From Flemingiibacterium sp045586505 (lineage in GTDB: Bacteria > Bacillota > Clostridia > Oscillospirales > CAG-272), in assembly GCA_045586505.1 (NCBI GenBank), contig JAZNAL010000038.1, positions 1-23,054 of the forward strand: a stretch of DNA of 23,054 bases, given 5' to 3'. Below, piece after piece: positions 6,830 through 14,042 of the stretch. The notes under the pieces are model-generated. The model worked only from the letters and a program-made list of their open reading frames with translations, was not told where the DNA came from and made no database searches. The position numbers and the translations under genes were made by a program. The first letter of the stretch is position 1. Each line of letters opens with the position of its first letter.

Positions 6830-7623
6830 AGGCGCTTGGCTTCAATATGCTTAGAAAGCATATAAAAATCGAGCCGGATCTGTTTTATTATTACTGCGAC
6901 AAGTACGGCATGATCGTTTTTCAGGACATGGTCAACAGCGGAAAATACAGCTTCCTTATAGATACCGCACTGCCAACCGTTGGACCGCGGCGCGGGATCA
7001 CCCACCATGCCACAAAGCGCCGTCGGGAGATTTTTGAACGGCACTGCACCGAGACTGTTTTGCACCTGTATAATCACCCATGTGTGTGTGCATACACCAT
7101 CTTCAACGAAGGATGGGGGCAGTACGATGCTGACAGACTCTATTCGGAGCTGAAAGCACTTGATGATAGCCGCATCTGGGATTCTACGTCGGGATGGTTT
7201 TGTGAGCGGGAGAGCGATGTGCAGAGCGAGCATATCTACTTTAAAAAAGTTGATTTCCCATTGTCCAGGCGCCCTTGTGTGCTGTCGGAGTTCGGCGGAT
7301 ATGCCTGCAGGATCGACGGTCATGTATACAATCAAAGCAAAGCTTACGGCTATAAGACCATGACCGACACCTCAATGCTGCAAGCGGCGCTTGAGGGGCT
7401 TTACCTTAATGAGGTGGTGCCGCTTATACGGCGCGGACTGTGTGCATCGGTGCTGACGCAGGTCAGTGACGTGGAGGATGAAATAAACGGGCTTGTGACT
7501 TATGACAGGCAAGTAATAAAGGTGAATGAATCTTCCATGCACCGCATCCGCGAAGCCATCGATGAAGCGCACCGGGATGTTTTTGAAGCCTTTAATGAGA
7601 TTGTCATCGAAAATAATCATTAA
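6826..7623 (+). CDS. GH2 glycosidase, C-terminal catalytic fragment
   Basis: 265 residues in the -1 frame relative to the first half, overlapping by ATGA. It holds most of the TIM barrel: MKALGFNMLRKHIKIEP, YYYCDKYGMIVFQDM, TIFNEGWGQYD with the expected acid/base Glu95, and CVLSEFGGYA with the expected nucleophile Glu155. Both catalytic residues are intact, so the lesion is not followed by active-site decay. No ribosome site precedes the ATG; expression would need reinitiation at ATGA, ribosomal or polymerase slippage on A6, or the frameshift is an assembly error. The substrate (beta-galactoside, glucuronide or other) is not decidable here. The nitroreductase follows after 51 bp on the same strand. 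Confidence 0.85.
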   Translation: MKALGFNMLRKHIKIEPDLFYYYCDKYGMIVFQDMVNSGKYSFLIDTALPTVGPRRGITHHATKRRREIFERHCTETVLHLYNHPCVCAYTIFNEGWGQYDADRLYSELKALDDSRIWDSTSGWFCERESDVQSEHIYFKKVDFPLSRRPCVLSEFGGYACRIDGHVYNQSKAYGYKTMTDTSMLQAALEGLYLNEVVPLIRRGLCASVLTQVSDVEDEINGLVTYDRQVIKVNESSMHRIREAIDEAHRDVFEAFNEIVIENNH

Positions 7624-7674
7624 AATAAAACGGCGACCTTCAAAGGCCGCCACTTCAATGGAGGTATTTCCAAA

Positions 7675-8247
7675 ATGATCAAAGAACTTTTATACGAAAC
7701 CCGTACCTGCCGCAGCTTCGACGAGAGCCGCAAGATCACTCGCGAGGAGCTTCTTGACATGGTGGACTGCGCTCGAGTTACCCCTGCGGCAATGAACTTA
7801 CAGCCCTTGTCCTACCGTCTTGTTTATACGGTGGAGGAGCTTGAAAAATTCCAGGCGCTGACCAAGTGGGGCGGCGCCCTGCCCGAATTGAACCTTCCAC
7901 CTGTGGGACACCGTCCGCAGGCGTATATCGTCATCTGTCAGGACACCGAAAAATTCGGCGATGCGGGCAAATTCGACCGTGACGTGGGCATTTGCGCTTT
8001 AGCTATCTATATGCGTGCCGCGGAAATGGGACTCTCCGGCTGTATAATCGGTGCATTCAAGCGTCCCGCCGCCAAGGAAGTGCTTGGACTTCCGGATTGC
8101 GTCGAGCCGCTTCTTGCCATAGGACTCGGAAAGGCTGATGAGGTGAGAAAAATCGTTCCCGTAGAGGACGGCGTCACTCGCTACTACCGCGAGGAGGGCG
8201 TGCACTGCGTGCCCAAGCGTGAACTTTCCGATATCGTGATCGGCTAA
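7675..8247 (+). CDS. Nitroreductase family protein (FMN-dependent)
   Basis: 190 residues. The N-terminus has the FMN-phosphate-binding pattern RTCRSFDESRKITREELLDM followed by CARVTPAAMNLQPLSYRLV, and the C-terminal half has MGLSGCIIGAF and LLAIGLGKADE, all typical of short nitroreductases that act as homodimers and reduce substrates with NAD(P)H. GGAGG lies 10 nt before the ATG. It follows the GH2 gene by 51 bp, with a small hairpin (7632-7651) between, so it may be co-transcribed. Its stop codon overlaps the stop of the convergent SLOG gene by 3 bases. The physiological substrate is unknown. Confidence 0.9.
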   Translation: MIKELLYETRTCRSFDESRKITREELLDMVDCARVTPAAMNLQPLSYRLVYTVEELEKFQALTKWGGALPELNLPPVGHRPQAYIVICQDTEKFGDAGKFDRDVGICALAIYMRAAEMGLSGCIIGAFKRPAAKEVLGLPDCVEPLLAIGLGKADEVRKIVPVEDGVTRYYREEGVHCVPKRELSDIVIG

Positions 8248-8783
8248 TTGAAGGTGAACTCAATCTCGGGATCCATCGGTGGCTCATCGCAGAGATTGAT
8301 GAGCCGTCTGCCCATTTTTCTTGCGTAGTTGACCGTATAGAGCGTACCGCCGCCGTGATTACCCTCGCTTTGCTGGGAGTTGTCCCAGAAGCAGATACAG
8401 TACCGCGCGGCGTCCACCATGGCGCGGTTGCGTATGTGCATGACTCCACCGTGATAATGGTCGCATAGTACTGTTACGGAATCTGCACGCTGTTTTATAT
8501 CATCGTACACCGCCACATCGTGCGGCTTCCACCTCTGACTTTGTTCCGGGCAGGGAAGCATCAGATGTAATTTAACACTGTCACCGCGCTGCCGGTGCCA
8601 GAGCACGGTAAGTGCCGCTATGGTATCAAACCCCAGCGCACCGCCTGCGATAAAATGCTGGATTCCGTGGCTTTGGAGCCAGTCGATCTCAAGATGAAGC
8701 TGCTCCACGATTTTTGGGAGCTTCATGTTATCAATTTTTCTGTGACCTGTAAAGCAGCAGGTCTTATCAAGGTCGAATGTCAT
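8244..8783 (-). CDS. SLOG-family (DUF1273/YpsA-like) protein
   Basis: 179 residues from the ATG at 8783, with GGAAG 7 nt upstream; the frame is open further but the added N-terminus overlaps the divergent gene. The motifs KTCCFTGHRK at the start, FIAGGALGFDTIAALTVL (Rossmann-like glycine-rich loop), HLMLPCPEQSQRW and CICFWDNSQQSEGNHGGGT match the DUF1273 branch of the SLOG superfamily. Such proteins are thought to bind nucleotides or ADP-ribose-like ligands; Bacillus YpsA affects cell division. No partner gene nearby suggests a defence role. It has its own promoter. Confidence 0.8.
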   Translation of the reverse strand: MTFDLDKTCCFTGHRKIDNMKLPKIVEQLHLEIDWLQSHGIQHFIAGGALGFDTIAALTVLWHRQRGDSVKLHLMLPCPEQSQRWKPHDVAVYDDIKQRADSVTVLCDHYHGGVMHIRNRAMVDAARYCICFWDNSQQSEGNHGGGTLYTVNYARKMGRRLINLCDEPPMDPEIEFTFN

Positions 8784-8815
8784 GCTATCACTTCCAAACA
8801 TATGTTCTGTATAAT

Positions 8816-8844
8816 AGTATAACACAAGATCACGGATTTGTAAA
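8816..8844 (-). promoter_or_regulatory. Promoter of the SLOG gene
   Basis: On the minus strand TTTACA (8844-8839), 17 bp, TATACT (8821-8816). It lies between the divergent SLOG and DUF362 genes, which are about 97 bp apart. Confidence 0.75.
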
Positions 8845-8880
8845 TAGGTTTTAGAAAAATAATTATTTTTGGAGTAACAA

Positions 8881-10023
8881 ATGGAAAAGTCAAAGGTATA
8901 TTTCACAGATATGCGTACACACGGCACGAGTTTACTTGATAAGCTTAAGAAGCTCATCCGCGAAGCAGGCATCGAAACACTTCCTCTTGATGGTAAATTT
9001 GTTGCCATCAAAATTCACTTCGGAGAGCCGGGAAACCTGTCGTTCCTTCGTCCAAACTTTGCACGAGCGGTTGTTGATGTCATAAAGGAGCAGGGAGGTA
9101 AGCCTTTCCTCACCGATTGCAATACGTTGTATGCGGGCAGACGCAAAAACGCCCTTGATCACATAGAGGCGGCGTACGAAAACGGATTCACGCCTTACGC
9201 AACGGGATGTCAGATCCTAATCGCCGACGGTCTTACGGGAAAGGACGAGGTTTGGGTGCCTGTTGAGGGCGGCGAGCTTGTTGGCGAGGCGAAGATCGGA
9301 CGTGCGGTCATGGATGCGGATGTATTCATCTCCCTCAACCACTTCAAGGGTCACGAAGCTGCAGGGTTTGGCGGTGCCATGAAGAATATAGGTATGGGAT
9401 GCGGCTCGCGGGCGGGCAAAATGGAACAGCATAACGGCGGAAAGACCGCAGTACGCGCCGCGAAATGCGTTGGTTGCCGTGTCTGTGCCAAGGAGTGTGC
9501 ACACGGTGCCATCTCGTTTGATGAAGGCAAGGCGCAGATAGACAGCGATAAGTGTGTCGGATGCGGACGGTGCATCCATGCCTGCCGCACGGAGGCGATT
9601 TATCAGCCAGTCGGCAGTGCCAACGAGGATCTGTGCAAGAAGATAGCCGAGTATACGAAGGCGGTGGTGCAAGGCAGACCACAGTTCCACATAAATATCG
9701 TAAACCAGGTGTCGCCATACTGCGACTGCCACGGTGAGAATGATGCGCCTATCATCCCCGATGTGGGAATGTTTGCATCCTTTGATCCGGTGGCACTGGA
9801 TATGGCGTGCGCCGATGCCTGCAACGCACAGCCCGCTTATGCAAATTCGGTGCTTGGTGAGAATCTAATGTCACACGGCTGCCATGAGCACCACGGAATC
9901 GTTGAGCACGATGGAGACCGCTTTACCCACACATTCCCCACCACCGACTGGCGCGTGACTCTGGAGCATGGCGAAAAGTTAGGTGTGGGCACCCGTGAAT
10001 ACGAGCTTGTTACTGTAAAATAA
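8881..10023 (+). CDS. DUF362 protein with two [4Fe-4S] ferredoxin motifs
   Basis: 380 residues. Residues 1-185 are DUF362: VAIKIHFGEPGNLSFLRP, FLTDCNTLYAGRRKNALDH and ISLNHFKGHEAAGFGGAMKN. Residues 196-235 hold two clusters, CVGCRVCAKEC (C196, 199, 202, 206) and CVGCGRCIHAC (C225, 228, 231, 235), enough for two [4Fe-4S] centres. The rest returns to DUF362 (FASFDPVALDMACADACN). Such proteins are common in strict anaerobes; the reaction is not established, and electron transfer is inferred from the clusters. GGAG at 8871-8874 supports the start. A two-way terminator ends it. Confidence 0.9.
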   Translation: MEKSKVYFTDMRTHGTSLLDKLKKLIREAGIETLPLDGKFVAIKIHFGEPGNLSFLRPNFARAVVDVIKEQGGKPFLTDCNTLYAGRRKNALDHIEAAYENGFTPYATGCQILIADGLTGKDEVWVPVEGGELVGEAKIGRAVMDADVFISLNHFKGHEAAGFGGAMKNIGMGCGSRAGKMEQHNGGKTAVRAAKCVGCRVCAKECAHGAISFDEGKAQIDSDKCVGCGRCIHACRTEAIYQPVGSANEDLCKKIAEYTKAVVQGRPQFHINIVNQVSPYCDCHGENDAPIIPDVGMFASFDPVALDMACADACNAQPAYANSVLGENLMSHGCHEHHGIVEHDGDRFTHTFPTTDWRVTLEHGEKLGVGTREYELVTVK

Positions 10024-10046
10024 TATCCGAATTCTATAAACAAAGC

Positions 10047-10088
10047 AGACCTCCGATCAAGTGATACGGACATCACCGTCGGAGGTCT
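10047..10088. terminator. Terminator between convergent genes
   Basis: A 10-bp outer stem AGACCTCCGA / TCGGAGGTCT (10047-10056 with 10079-10088) plus an inner GTGAT/ATCAC stem, followed on the plus strand by TTAATTTT. It ends the DUF362 gene, and on the other strand probably also the zinc-ribbon gene that stops at 10095. Confidence 0.8.
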
Positions 10089-10094
10089 TTAATT

Positions 10095-10682
10095 TTAGTT
10101 GTAGTCTATAAACATCGTATCGTAGCTGGTCATCGGATCGCCGATATTTACGTTTGCATAGCTGTCCATAGTTTGGATGGGCGGCTTACGGTACACGAAA
10201 TACCCCGTGGCGGATATGGCGGCGACAAGAGATACGGTGACGAGAATAAGCATAAATATGCGGTCTGCGCTGTCCACGTAGTCAAGCTCGGGCGGAGTGT
10301 ATACGGGGCGATAAAACCGCCTTGAGTGCAGAAAATAGGAGATCTGACGCGGAAAGACGCAAAAAAGCAGTGTCGCAAGCGCTAGGAGAATGGAGAGCAC
10401 CAGCGCCGAGCCGTCGTTGGTGTCATGGTAAATCGCGATCAGCACAATATTTGTGATGATAAGCGCGATGGCGGCGATGAAAAAGTATTTCTTGGCATGA
10501 TAAAATGCAGAACGCCTATCGTTCCAGTCCATCCTGCCGTCAAGCGAGCTGTCTGCCATCATACCAAGCTCGTTTGCAAACTCCTCGTTCGCCTCGGGCA
10601 GTACCTTCCCGCAGTCAACACAGGTCTGCCGAGACGGATTCTGTATCGTACCGCAGTTTGGGCATTTTTTCATTTCATCCAT
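10095..10682 (-). CDS. Zinc-ribbon membrane protein of unknown function
   Basis: 195 residues from the ATG at 10682; an upstream start at 10709 would overlap the promoter, and GAGGTGAT at 10693-10686 fits the later one. The N-terminus is a zinc ribbon, CPNC-X10-CVDC (C7, C10, C21, C24). Three hydrophobic helices follow at about 66-85, 92-110 and 143-163, and a short polar tail. The ribbon would be cytoplasmic, the protein an inner-membrane one. I do not recognise a specific family. Confidence 0.75.
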   Translation of the reverse strand: MDEMKKCPNCGTIQNPSRQTCVDCGKVLPEANEEFANELGMMADSSLDGRMDWNDRRSAFYHAKKYFFIAAIALIITNIVLIAIYHDTNDGSALVLSILLALATLLFCVFPRQISYFLHSRRFYRPVYTPPELDYVDSADRIFMLILVTVSLVAAISATGYFVYRKPPIQTMDSYANVNIGDPMTSYDTMFIDYN

Positions 10683-10699
10683 GGGATCACCTCGGGAAT

Positions 10700-10728
10700 A
10701 GTATAGCATATGGCGCGACGTTTGTCAA
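10700..10728 (-). promoter_or_regulatory. Consensus promoter of the zinc-ribbon gene
   Basis: On the minus strand TTGACA (10728-10723), 17 bp, TATACT (10705-10700). The start would fall near 10693, giving a very short leader of about 11 nt that still contains the ribosome site. Confidence 0.8.
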
Positions 10729-10774
10729 GATTGCATCGCATATGCTGTAAAAATGCAATGCACTTCTCAATCTT

Positions 10775-10804
10775 ACCGAATAGCATCAATAAATGACCGA
10801 ACAC
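10775..10804 (+). promoter_or_regulatory. Candidate LytTR double-repeat operator
   Basis: Two direct copies of ACCGAAnA start at 10775 and 10796, 21 bp apart, i.e. 9-bp half-sites with a 12-bp spacer. This is the published geometry of LytTR sites, and the half-sites match the consensus [TA][AC][CA]GTTN[AG][TG] at most positions, but with GAA in place of GTT. The second copy ends 10 bp before the -35, a place suited to activation. It sits upstream of a LytTR gene, so autoregulation is inferred. Confidence 0.55.
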
Positions 10805-10814
10805 TAAAAAGGGA

Positions 10815-10843
10815 TTGAAACGAGAAAAATTCTGTGCTACAAT
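10815..10843 (+). promoter_or_regulatory. Promoter of the LytTR-DUF3021 operon
   Basis: TTGAAA (10815-10820), 17 bp, TACAAT (10838-10843) with a TGC extension. Transcription would begin near 10850 and give a leader of about 130 nt before the LytTR start. Confidence 0.8.
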
Positions 10844-10862
10844 ATATCCGAAGGGAGGAACA

Positions 10863-10954
10863 GTCTGAAAAATGGATTGTTTTTCAGACAAGGAAGTTTT
10901 CTGTCTTACGCATTTTTAATGCGAATTTCCTTACGGAAACCGTCACAAAACTTC
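10863..10954 (+). ncRNA. Candidate structured 5' leader of the LytTR operon
   Basis: The leader has a 10-bp hairpin (GTCTGAAAAA / TTTTTCAGAC, 10863-10889). Then comes an 8-bp closing stem (GAAGTTTT 10893-10900 with AAAACTTC 10947-10954) enclosing two hairpins: CGCATT-TTT-AATGCG (10909-10923) and TTTCC-TTAC-GGAAA (10926-10939). Together this makes a three-way junction. No terminator follows. A 15-codon frame from ATG 10872, 13 nt after GGGAGGA, could be a leader peptide. I do not recognise a known riboswitch class. Confidence 0.5.
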
Positions 10955-10983
10955 GCAACTGTTAGAAAGGGATGGTCATAAAT

Positions 10984-11418
10984 ATGAAATGCAGTGTTTA
11001 CATCGATGAGAGGTGCGATGAGGAGGTGGTCGTGTACGCAAAGAAAAAAAGCCGCCTTACCGATGCGGTGGAGCGGCTGTGTATGGAGGATGAGTATGAG
11101 CTGATCGGAAGCTGCGGGGGCGTCATGCGTCGGATAACTCCCGGCGAGGTCTGCTGCTTTTGTGTGGAGGGCGGCAAGGTCTACGCGCTGTGCGAGAGGG
11201 AAAAACTGCAGTTAAAATGCAGACTCTACACACTTGAGGAAGCGCTTGGTGACCGATTTGTGAAGCTGAATCAATCCTGTCTTGCCAACACGCGTATGAT
11301 CGAGCGCTTTGAGGTATCGTTTTCTGGCGCGCTCAGGGTGAAGTTCAAAAACGGATACTGTGATTATGTATCAAGAAGAAATCTTAAAAATGTAAAAGAA
11401 AGGCTGGGACTGAAATGA
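10984..11418 (+). CDS. LytTR DNA-binding domain regulator
   Basis: 144 residues from the ATG at 10984 (GAAAGG about 13 nt upstream); an in-frame ATG at 10972 is too close to that site. The C-terminal half is a LytTR domain: KVYALCEREKLQLKCRLYTL, DRFVKLNQSCLANTRMIERF and RVKFKNGYCDYVSRRNLKNV. There is no receiver domain, as usual for stand-alone LytTR proteins paired with DUF3021. It overlaps the DUF3021 gene by ATGA, so the two are translated together. In studied pairs the membrane partner restrains the regulator and the regulator drives its own operon; the repeat at 10775-10804 fits that. Confidence 0.9.
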   Translation: MKCSVYIDERCDEEVVVYAKKKSRLTDAVERLCMEDEYELIGSCGGVMRRITPGEVCCFCVEGGKVYALCEREKLQLKCRLYTLEEALGDRFVKLNQSCLANTRMIERFEVSFSGALRVKFKNGYCDYVSRRNLKNVKERLGLK

Positions 11419-11837
11419 ATGTATATTTAAAGCGTTTTTTGCATCGCGGAATGCTGTTCGGCGGATTTGGGCCGATCGTAGCGGGGATTATATACGCGGT
11501 GCTTGGGGGCACACTGTCCGATTTTTCGTTGGGCGGCACGGAAGTTTGCCTGGCGATAATATCAACATATATGCTGGCATTTGTACAGGCGGGGGCGAGC
11601 GTATTCAATCAGATCGAAAGCTGGCCGATTACAAAGTCGCTGTTATGCCATTTTTCACTCATTTATGCGGCGTATACGCTGTGTTATCTTATAAACACAT
11701 GGATCCCCTTCAAGTGGGAGGTCGTAGCAGTGTTTACAGCAATATTCGTCGTAGTTTATCTTGTAATCTGGGTGTCGGTATATCTGACCGTGCGAAGCCT
11801 GGGAGGTAGACTTAACCGTCAGCTCGGACAGCGGTAA
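11415..11837 (+). CDS. DUF3021 family membrane protein
   Basis: 140 residues with four hydrophobic helices (about 12-32, 42-62, 74-94 and 100-125), the standard size and layout for DUF3021. It starts KRFLHRGMLFGGFGPIVAGIIY, and has FVQAGASVFNQIESWPITKSL in the middle. It is the membrane partner of the LytTR protein encoded just upstream, likely holding it inactive until a signal arrives. The signal is unknown. Confidence 0.85.
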   Translation: MNVYLKRFLHRGMLFGGFGPIVAGIIYAVLGGTLSDFSLGGTEVCLAIISTYMLAFVQAGASVFNQIESWPITKSLLCHFSLIYAAYTLCYLINTWIPFKWEVVAVFTAIFVVVYLVIWVSVYLTVRSLGGRLNRQLGQR

Positions 11838-11851
11838 TTCAAATATACATT

Positions 11852-11876
11852 AAGGGGCGAGCTTGGCTCGCCCCTT
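11852..11876. terminator. Bidirectional hairpin between convergent operons
   Basis: A perfect 11-bp stem AAGGGGCGAGC / GCTCGCCCCTT with a TTG loop, followed by a short T-rich stretch on the plus strand. It lies between the DUF3021 stop and the acyltransferase stop. The stem sequence belongs to the same AGGGGCGA palindrome group as 1951-1973. Confidence 0.75.
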
Positions 11877-11914
11877 TGTGGTTCTATGCGTTTATTGCAT
11901 TTGTACTTCGTGTA

Positions 11915-13093
11915 TCAGTCAATGAATACGCCCGCAAATGCGTGGAAAAACTTGCCGTCGAGATAGTGCTGCTTGGCTTTTTTTTGAAGCGTGGTGTTTT
12001 CGGTAAGAGCCGCGTAGTTGTTGGGATCACAGCCGGGGTACACGAAGCTGAACAGCTCCTGTCCCGCACTCTTTACGGGGAAGCGCAGGAAGCGGTTGCC
12101 GAAGTTTACTATCTTTGAGCTATCGCCGAGGATCTCTACGAGTGTTGGGTCAAGCAGCCAGGATTCACAGAATGCGTGCTTTGGTGTATACTCGGGGAAG
12201 TATCTGCATGCCGCTTCGATTCCGCCGGCTATGCTTTCGTTGATGTCTTTATCGTTCAGCGGTGCACCCCTGGGAATGTGAATGCTGACAATACCGTCCT
12301 TCGGACCGATATATCTTTCCCATTCGCTCTTTTTTAATGTAACAAGCTCAGGATTTACAAATCCGTTAGCGGAAATGTGTCCGGTGTATGTATCCTCCGT
12401 CTCGGTAAAGTCCGCATCGAATGCGCCTTCTTCATCGGTAAAGCCGGCTGAGCCGAGTACATGTCCGTCTTTGTGGAAGCGTCCCTCGCGCATAATGATC
12501 GCAAGCTCACCGCTTGCGCGGTTCTTTAACACCACGGCATCACCTGGGAAGCGTCCTACCTCAATATTGAAGATGCCGTAACTGAAGATCATGCACTTTG
12601 TGTAGACAAACAGCCAGCTGTAGAAGCGCTGATTTATTCCGTAAATGTTGTATCTTTCGTTGACAACATCTATAGAATTGGGTACGGCGTTGACAAACTT
12701 CTGAACCTCAGCTTTCGTAAAGCCGCGCTTTGTGTATTCGGCAACACAGCTCGGAATCATTGAGAGAAGAGGGAAGATCGGGAGCATATTCCCCGCATGA
12801 GTACCGTCGGTGGCGGGCATCTGTATTGCACGTGCATCCTCTATGGTGCATTCCTTAAGAAATTCGCATACGGTATAGACGAACTCTCGGCGGTTATCGT
12901 CGTGAAGTATATCTCTTGCAGCGCGCTTTATATCGTCCTCGTGTGTGCCGAGAGCACCGTATTTTAAATGAAGCTCGGTGAGGTAATCCTCGTCGAGGAT
13001 CCTTGAGCGCGTGGTCAGGTTTTCATAGACTGAATCGAGCTGCTCCGGGTATTTTTTAACACCGAGTGCTGATGCGATGTCACAGAATTTCAT
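11915..13093 (-). CDS. GNAT-like acyltransferase domain protein
   Basis: 392 residues from the ATG at 13093, with GGAG 6-7 nt upstream; the in-frame ATG at 13105 has only a weak site. The C-terminal part has HIPRGAPLNDKDINESI, CESWLLDPTLVEIL and SSKIVNFGNRFLRFP, which I recognise as the GNAT-like C-terminal domain found with a separate acyltransferase N-domain in a family annotated only as acyltransferase. The acyl donor and acceptor are unknown. It is the last gene of an operon after two creatininase-type hydrolases (20-bp gap), so it may act on a product or substrate of theirs. Confidence 0.65.
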   Translation of the reverse strand: MKFCDIASALGVKKYPEQLDSVYENLTTRSRILDEDYLTELHLKYGALGTHEDDIKRAARDILHDDNRREFVYTVCEFLKECTIEDARAIQMPATDGTHAGNMLPIFPLLSMIPSCVAEYTKRGFTKAEVQKFVNAVPNSIDVVNERYNIYGINQRFYSWLFVYTKCMIFSYGIFNIEVGRFPGDAVVLKNRASGELAIIMREGRFHKDGHVLGSAGFTDEEGAFDADFTETEDTYTGHISANGFVNPELVTLKKSEWERYIGPKDGIVSIHIPRGAPLNDKDINESIAGGIEAACRYFPEYTPKHAFCESWLLDPTLVEILGDSSKIVNFGNRFLRFPVKSAGQELFSFVYPGCDPNNYAALTENTTLQKKAKQHYLDGKFFHAFAGVFID

Positions 13094-13113
13094 TTTTATC
13101 TCCATTATAATCT

Positions 13114-14007
13114 CTATTCTTCTTTGGGAAGTCTCATGGCCATTCTTACGCAGTCCTCGTCTTCCTTAAGCATATTGAAGATTCGTGCCAGACGCTCGGC
13201 GGATACATCGACCATGGCACGTCCGATTGTTGCGGTAGAGCCGAGGGAATCGTAGCCGTTAAATGCATTCGGGTAGTTTGAGTGCCAGCCGAAGTTGGAC
13301 ATTATGCCTTCCTTGGTAAGGTAATCCGAGCGGTGGATAGAATGACCGTCAACCTCGGCGGAGCGCTGTACATCCACGCAGTGTGGAACAACGCTCTGCA
13401 CCACCGCAGTCTCGCAGATATGGCCGTGGCTTCCGCCGGAACCTGTCTTGGCAAATTTTTCAAGGGTTTTCATATCCTCGTCGGTAAGGTATGGGAATTT
13501 TTCGGGATTTGCCTTGACTATAGGATAGAGAAGCTTAGGCTCAATGTCCTTTGACCACGCGTTTGTCCACATGGTCGCGTAATTTCGCGGTTGATATGCG
13601 TGTGCACGGACGAAGTAGTTGAGCATACCAACATTTCCAGCGTGGCAGTTGAGGATAAGTATCTTACGAAAACCGTTGCGTGCGATCTCATCGCAAAGCT
13701 CACCGAGGAGAGTCAGAAGCGTCTGCGGATTTATCGCAATATATCCTGCTTTGTGCTCAGCAATCGGGTCAAGATGATTATGAGCACCGATAACATCACC
13801 CATCCAGAAGCCTGTGGGGAATACAACTACATATTCGCGCTCGGCTGCTGCCTCTGCAAAAGCGCGCGCCTGGTAGTAGTCGCATCCGCAAGGCAGATGC
13901 TGTCCGTGTACCTCGGAGCACCCGATCGGCAGAACGCAGAGTCCACCAGACTTTTCGATTGCTTCCTTAAACTGTTCTTCTCGAAGTTCTTCCCATCTGT
14001 AAACCAT
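13114..14007 (-). CDS. Creatininase family protein (copy 1)
   Basis: 297 residues, with AGGAG 7 nt before the ATG. Metal-binding residues of the family are present: SEVHGQHLPCGCD gives E32, H34 and D43, and NCHAGN gives H122; a Glu lies in GHICETA. Creatininase folds are metal-dependent amidohydrolases acting on cyclic or linear amides; the family also includes enzymes far from creatinine metabolism (for example MftE, peptide cleavage). It is a tandem paralogue of the gene at 14043-14936, same length and obviously homologous throughout (WEELREEQF/WEELREEEF starts, RLPKEE/GLPREE ends). The substrate is not known. Confidence 0.85.
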   Translation of the reverse strand: MVYRWEELREEQFKEAIEKSGGLCVLPIGCSEVHGQHLPCGCDYYQARAFAEAAAEREYVVVFPTGFWMGDVIGAHNHLDPIAEHKAGYIAINPQTLLTLLGELCDEIARNGFRKILILNCHAGNVGMLNYFVRAHAYQPRNYATMWTNAWSKDIEPKLLYPIVKANPEKFPYLTDEDMKTLEKFAKTGSGGSHGHICETAVVQSVVPHCVDVQRSAEVDGHSIHRSDYLTKEGIMSNFGWHSNYPNAFNGYDSLGSTATIGRAMVDVSAERLARIFNMLKEDEDCVRMAMRLPKEE

Positions 14008-14042
14008 GTATTTTCTCCTGACGTTGAATTGTTGTTTTTGGG

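Noticed and set aside
8784..9011. N-terminal extension of the SLOG gene
   Set aside because: It would overlap the start of the divergent DUF362 gene and its promoter region; the ATG at 8783 has a ribosome site and gives the family length.
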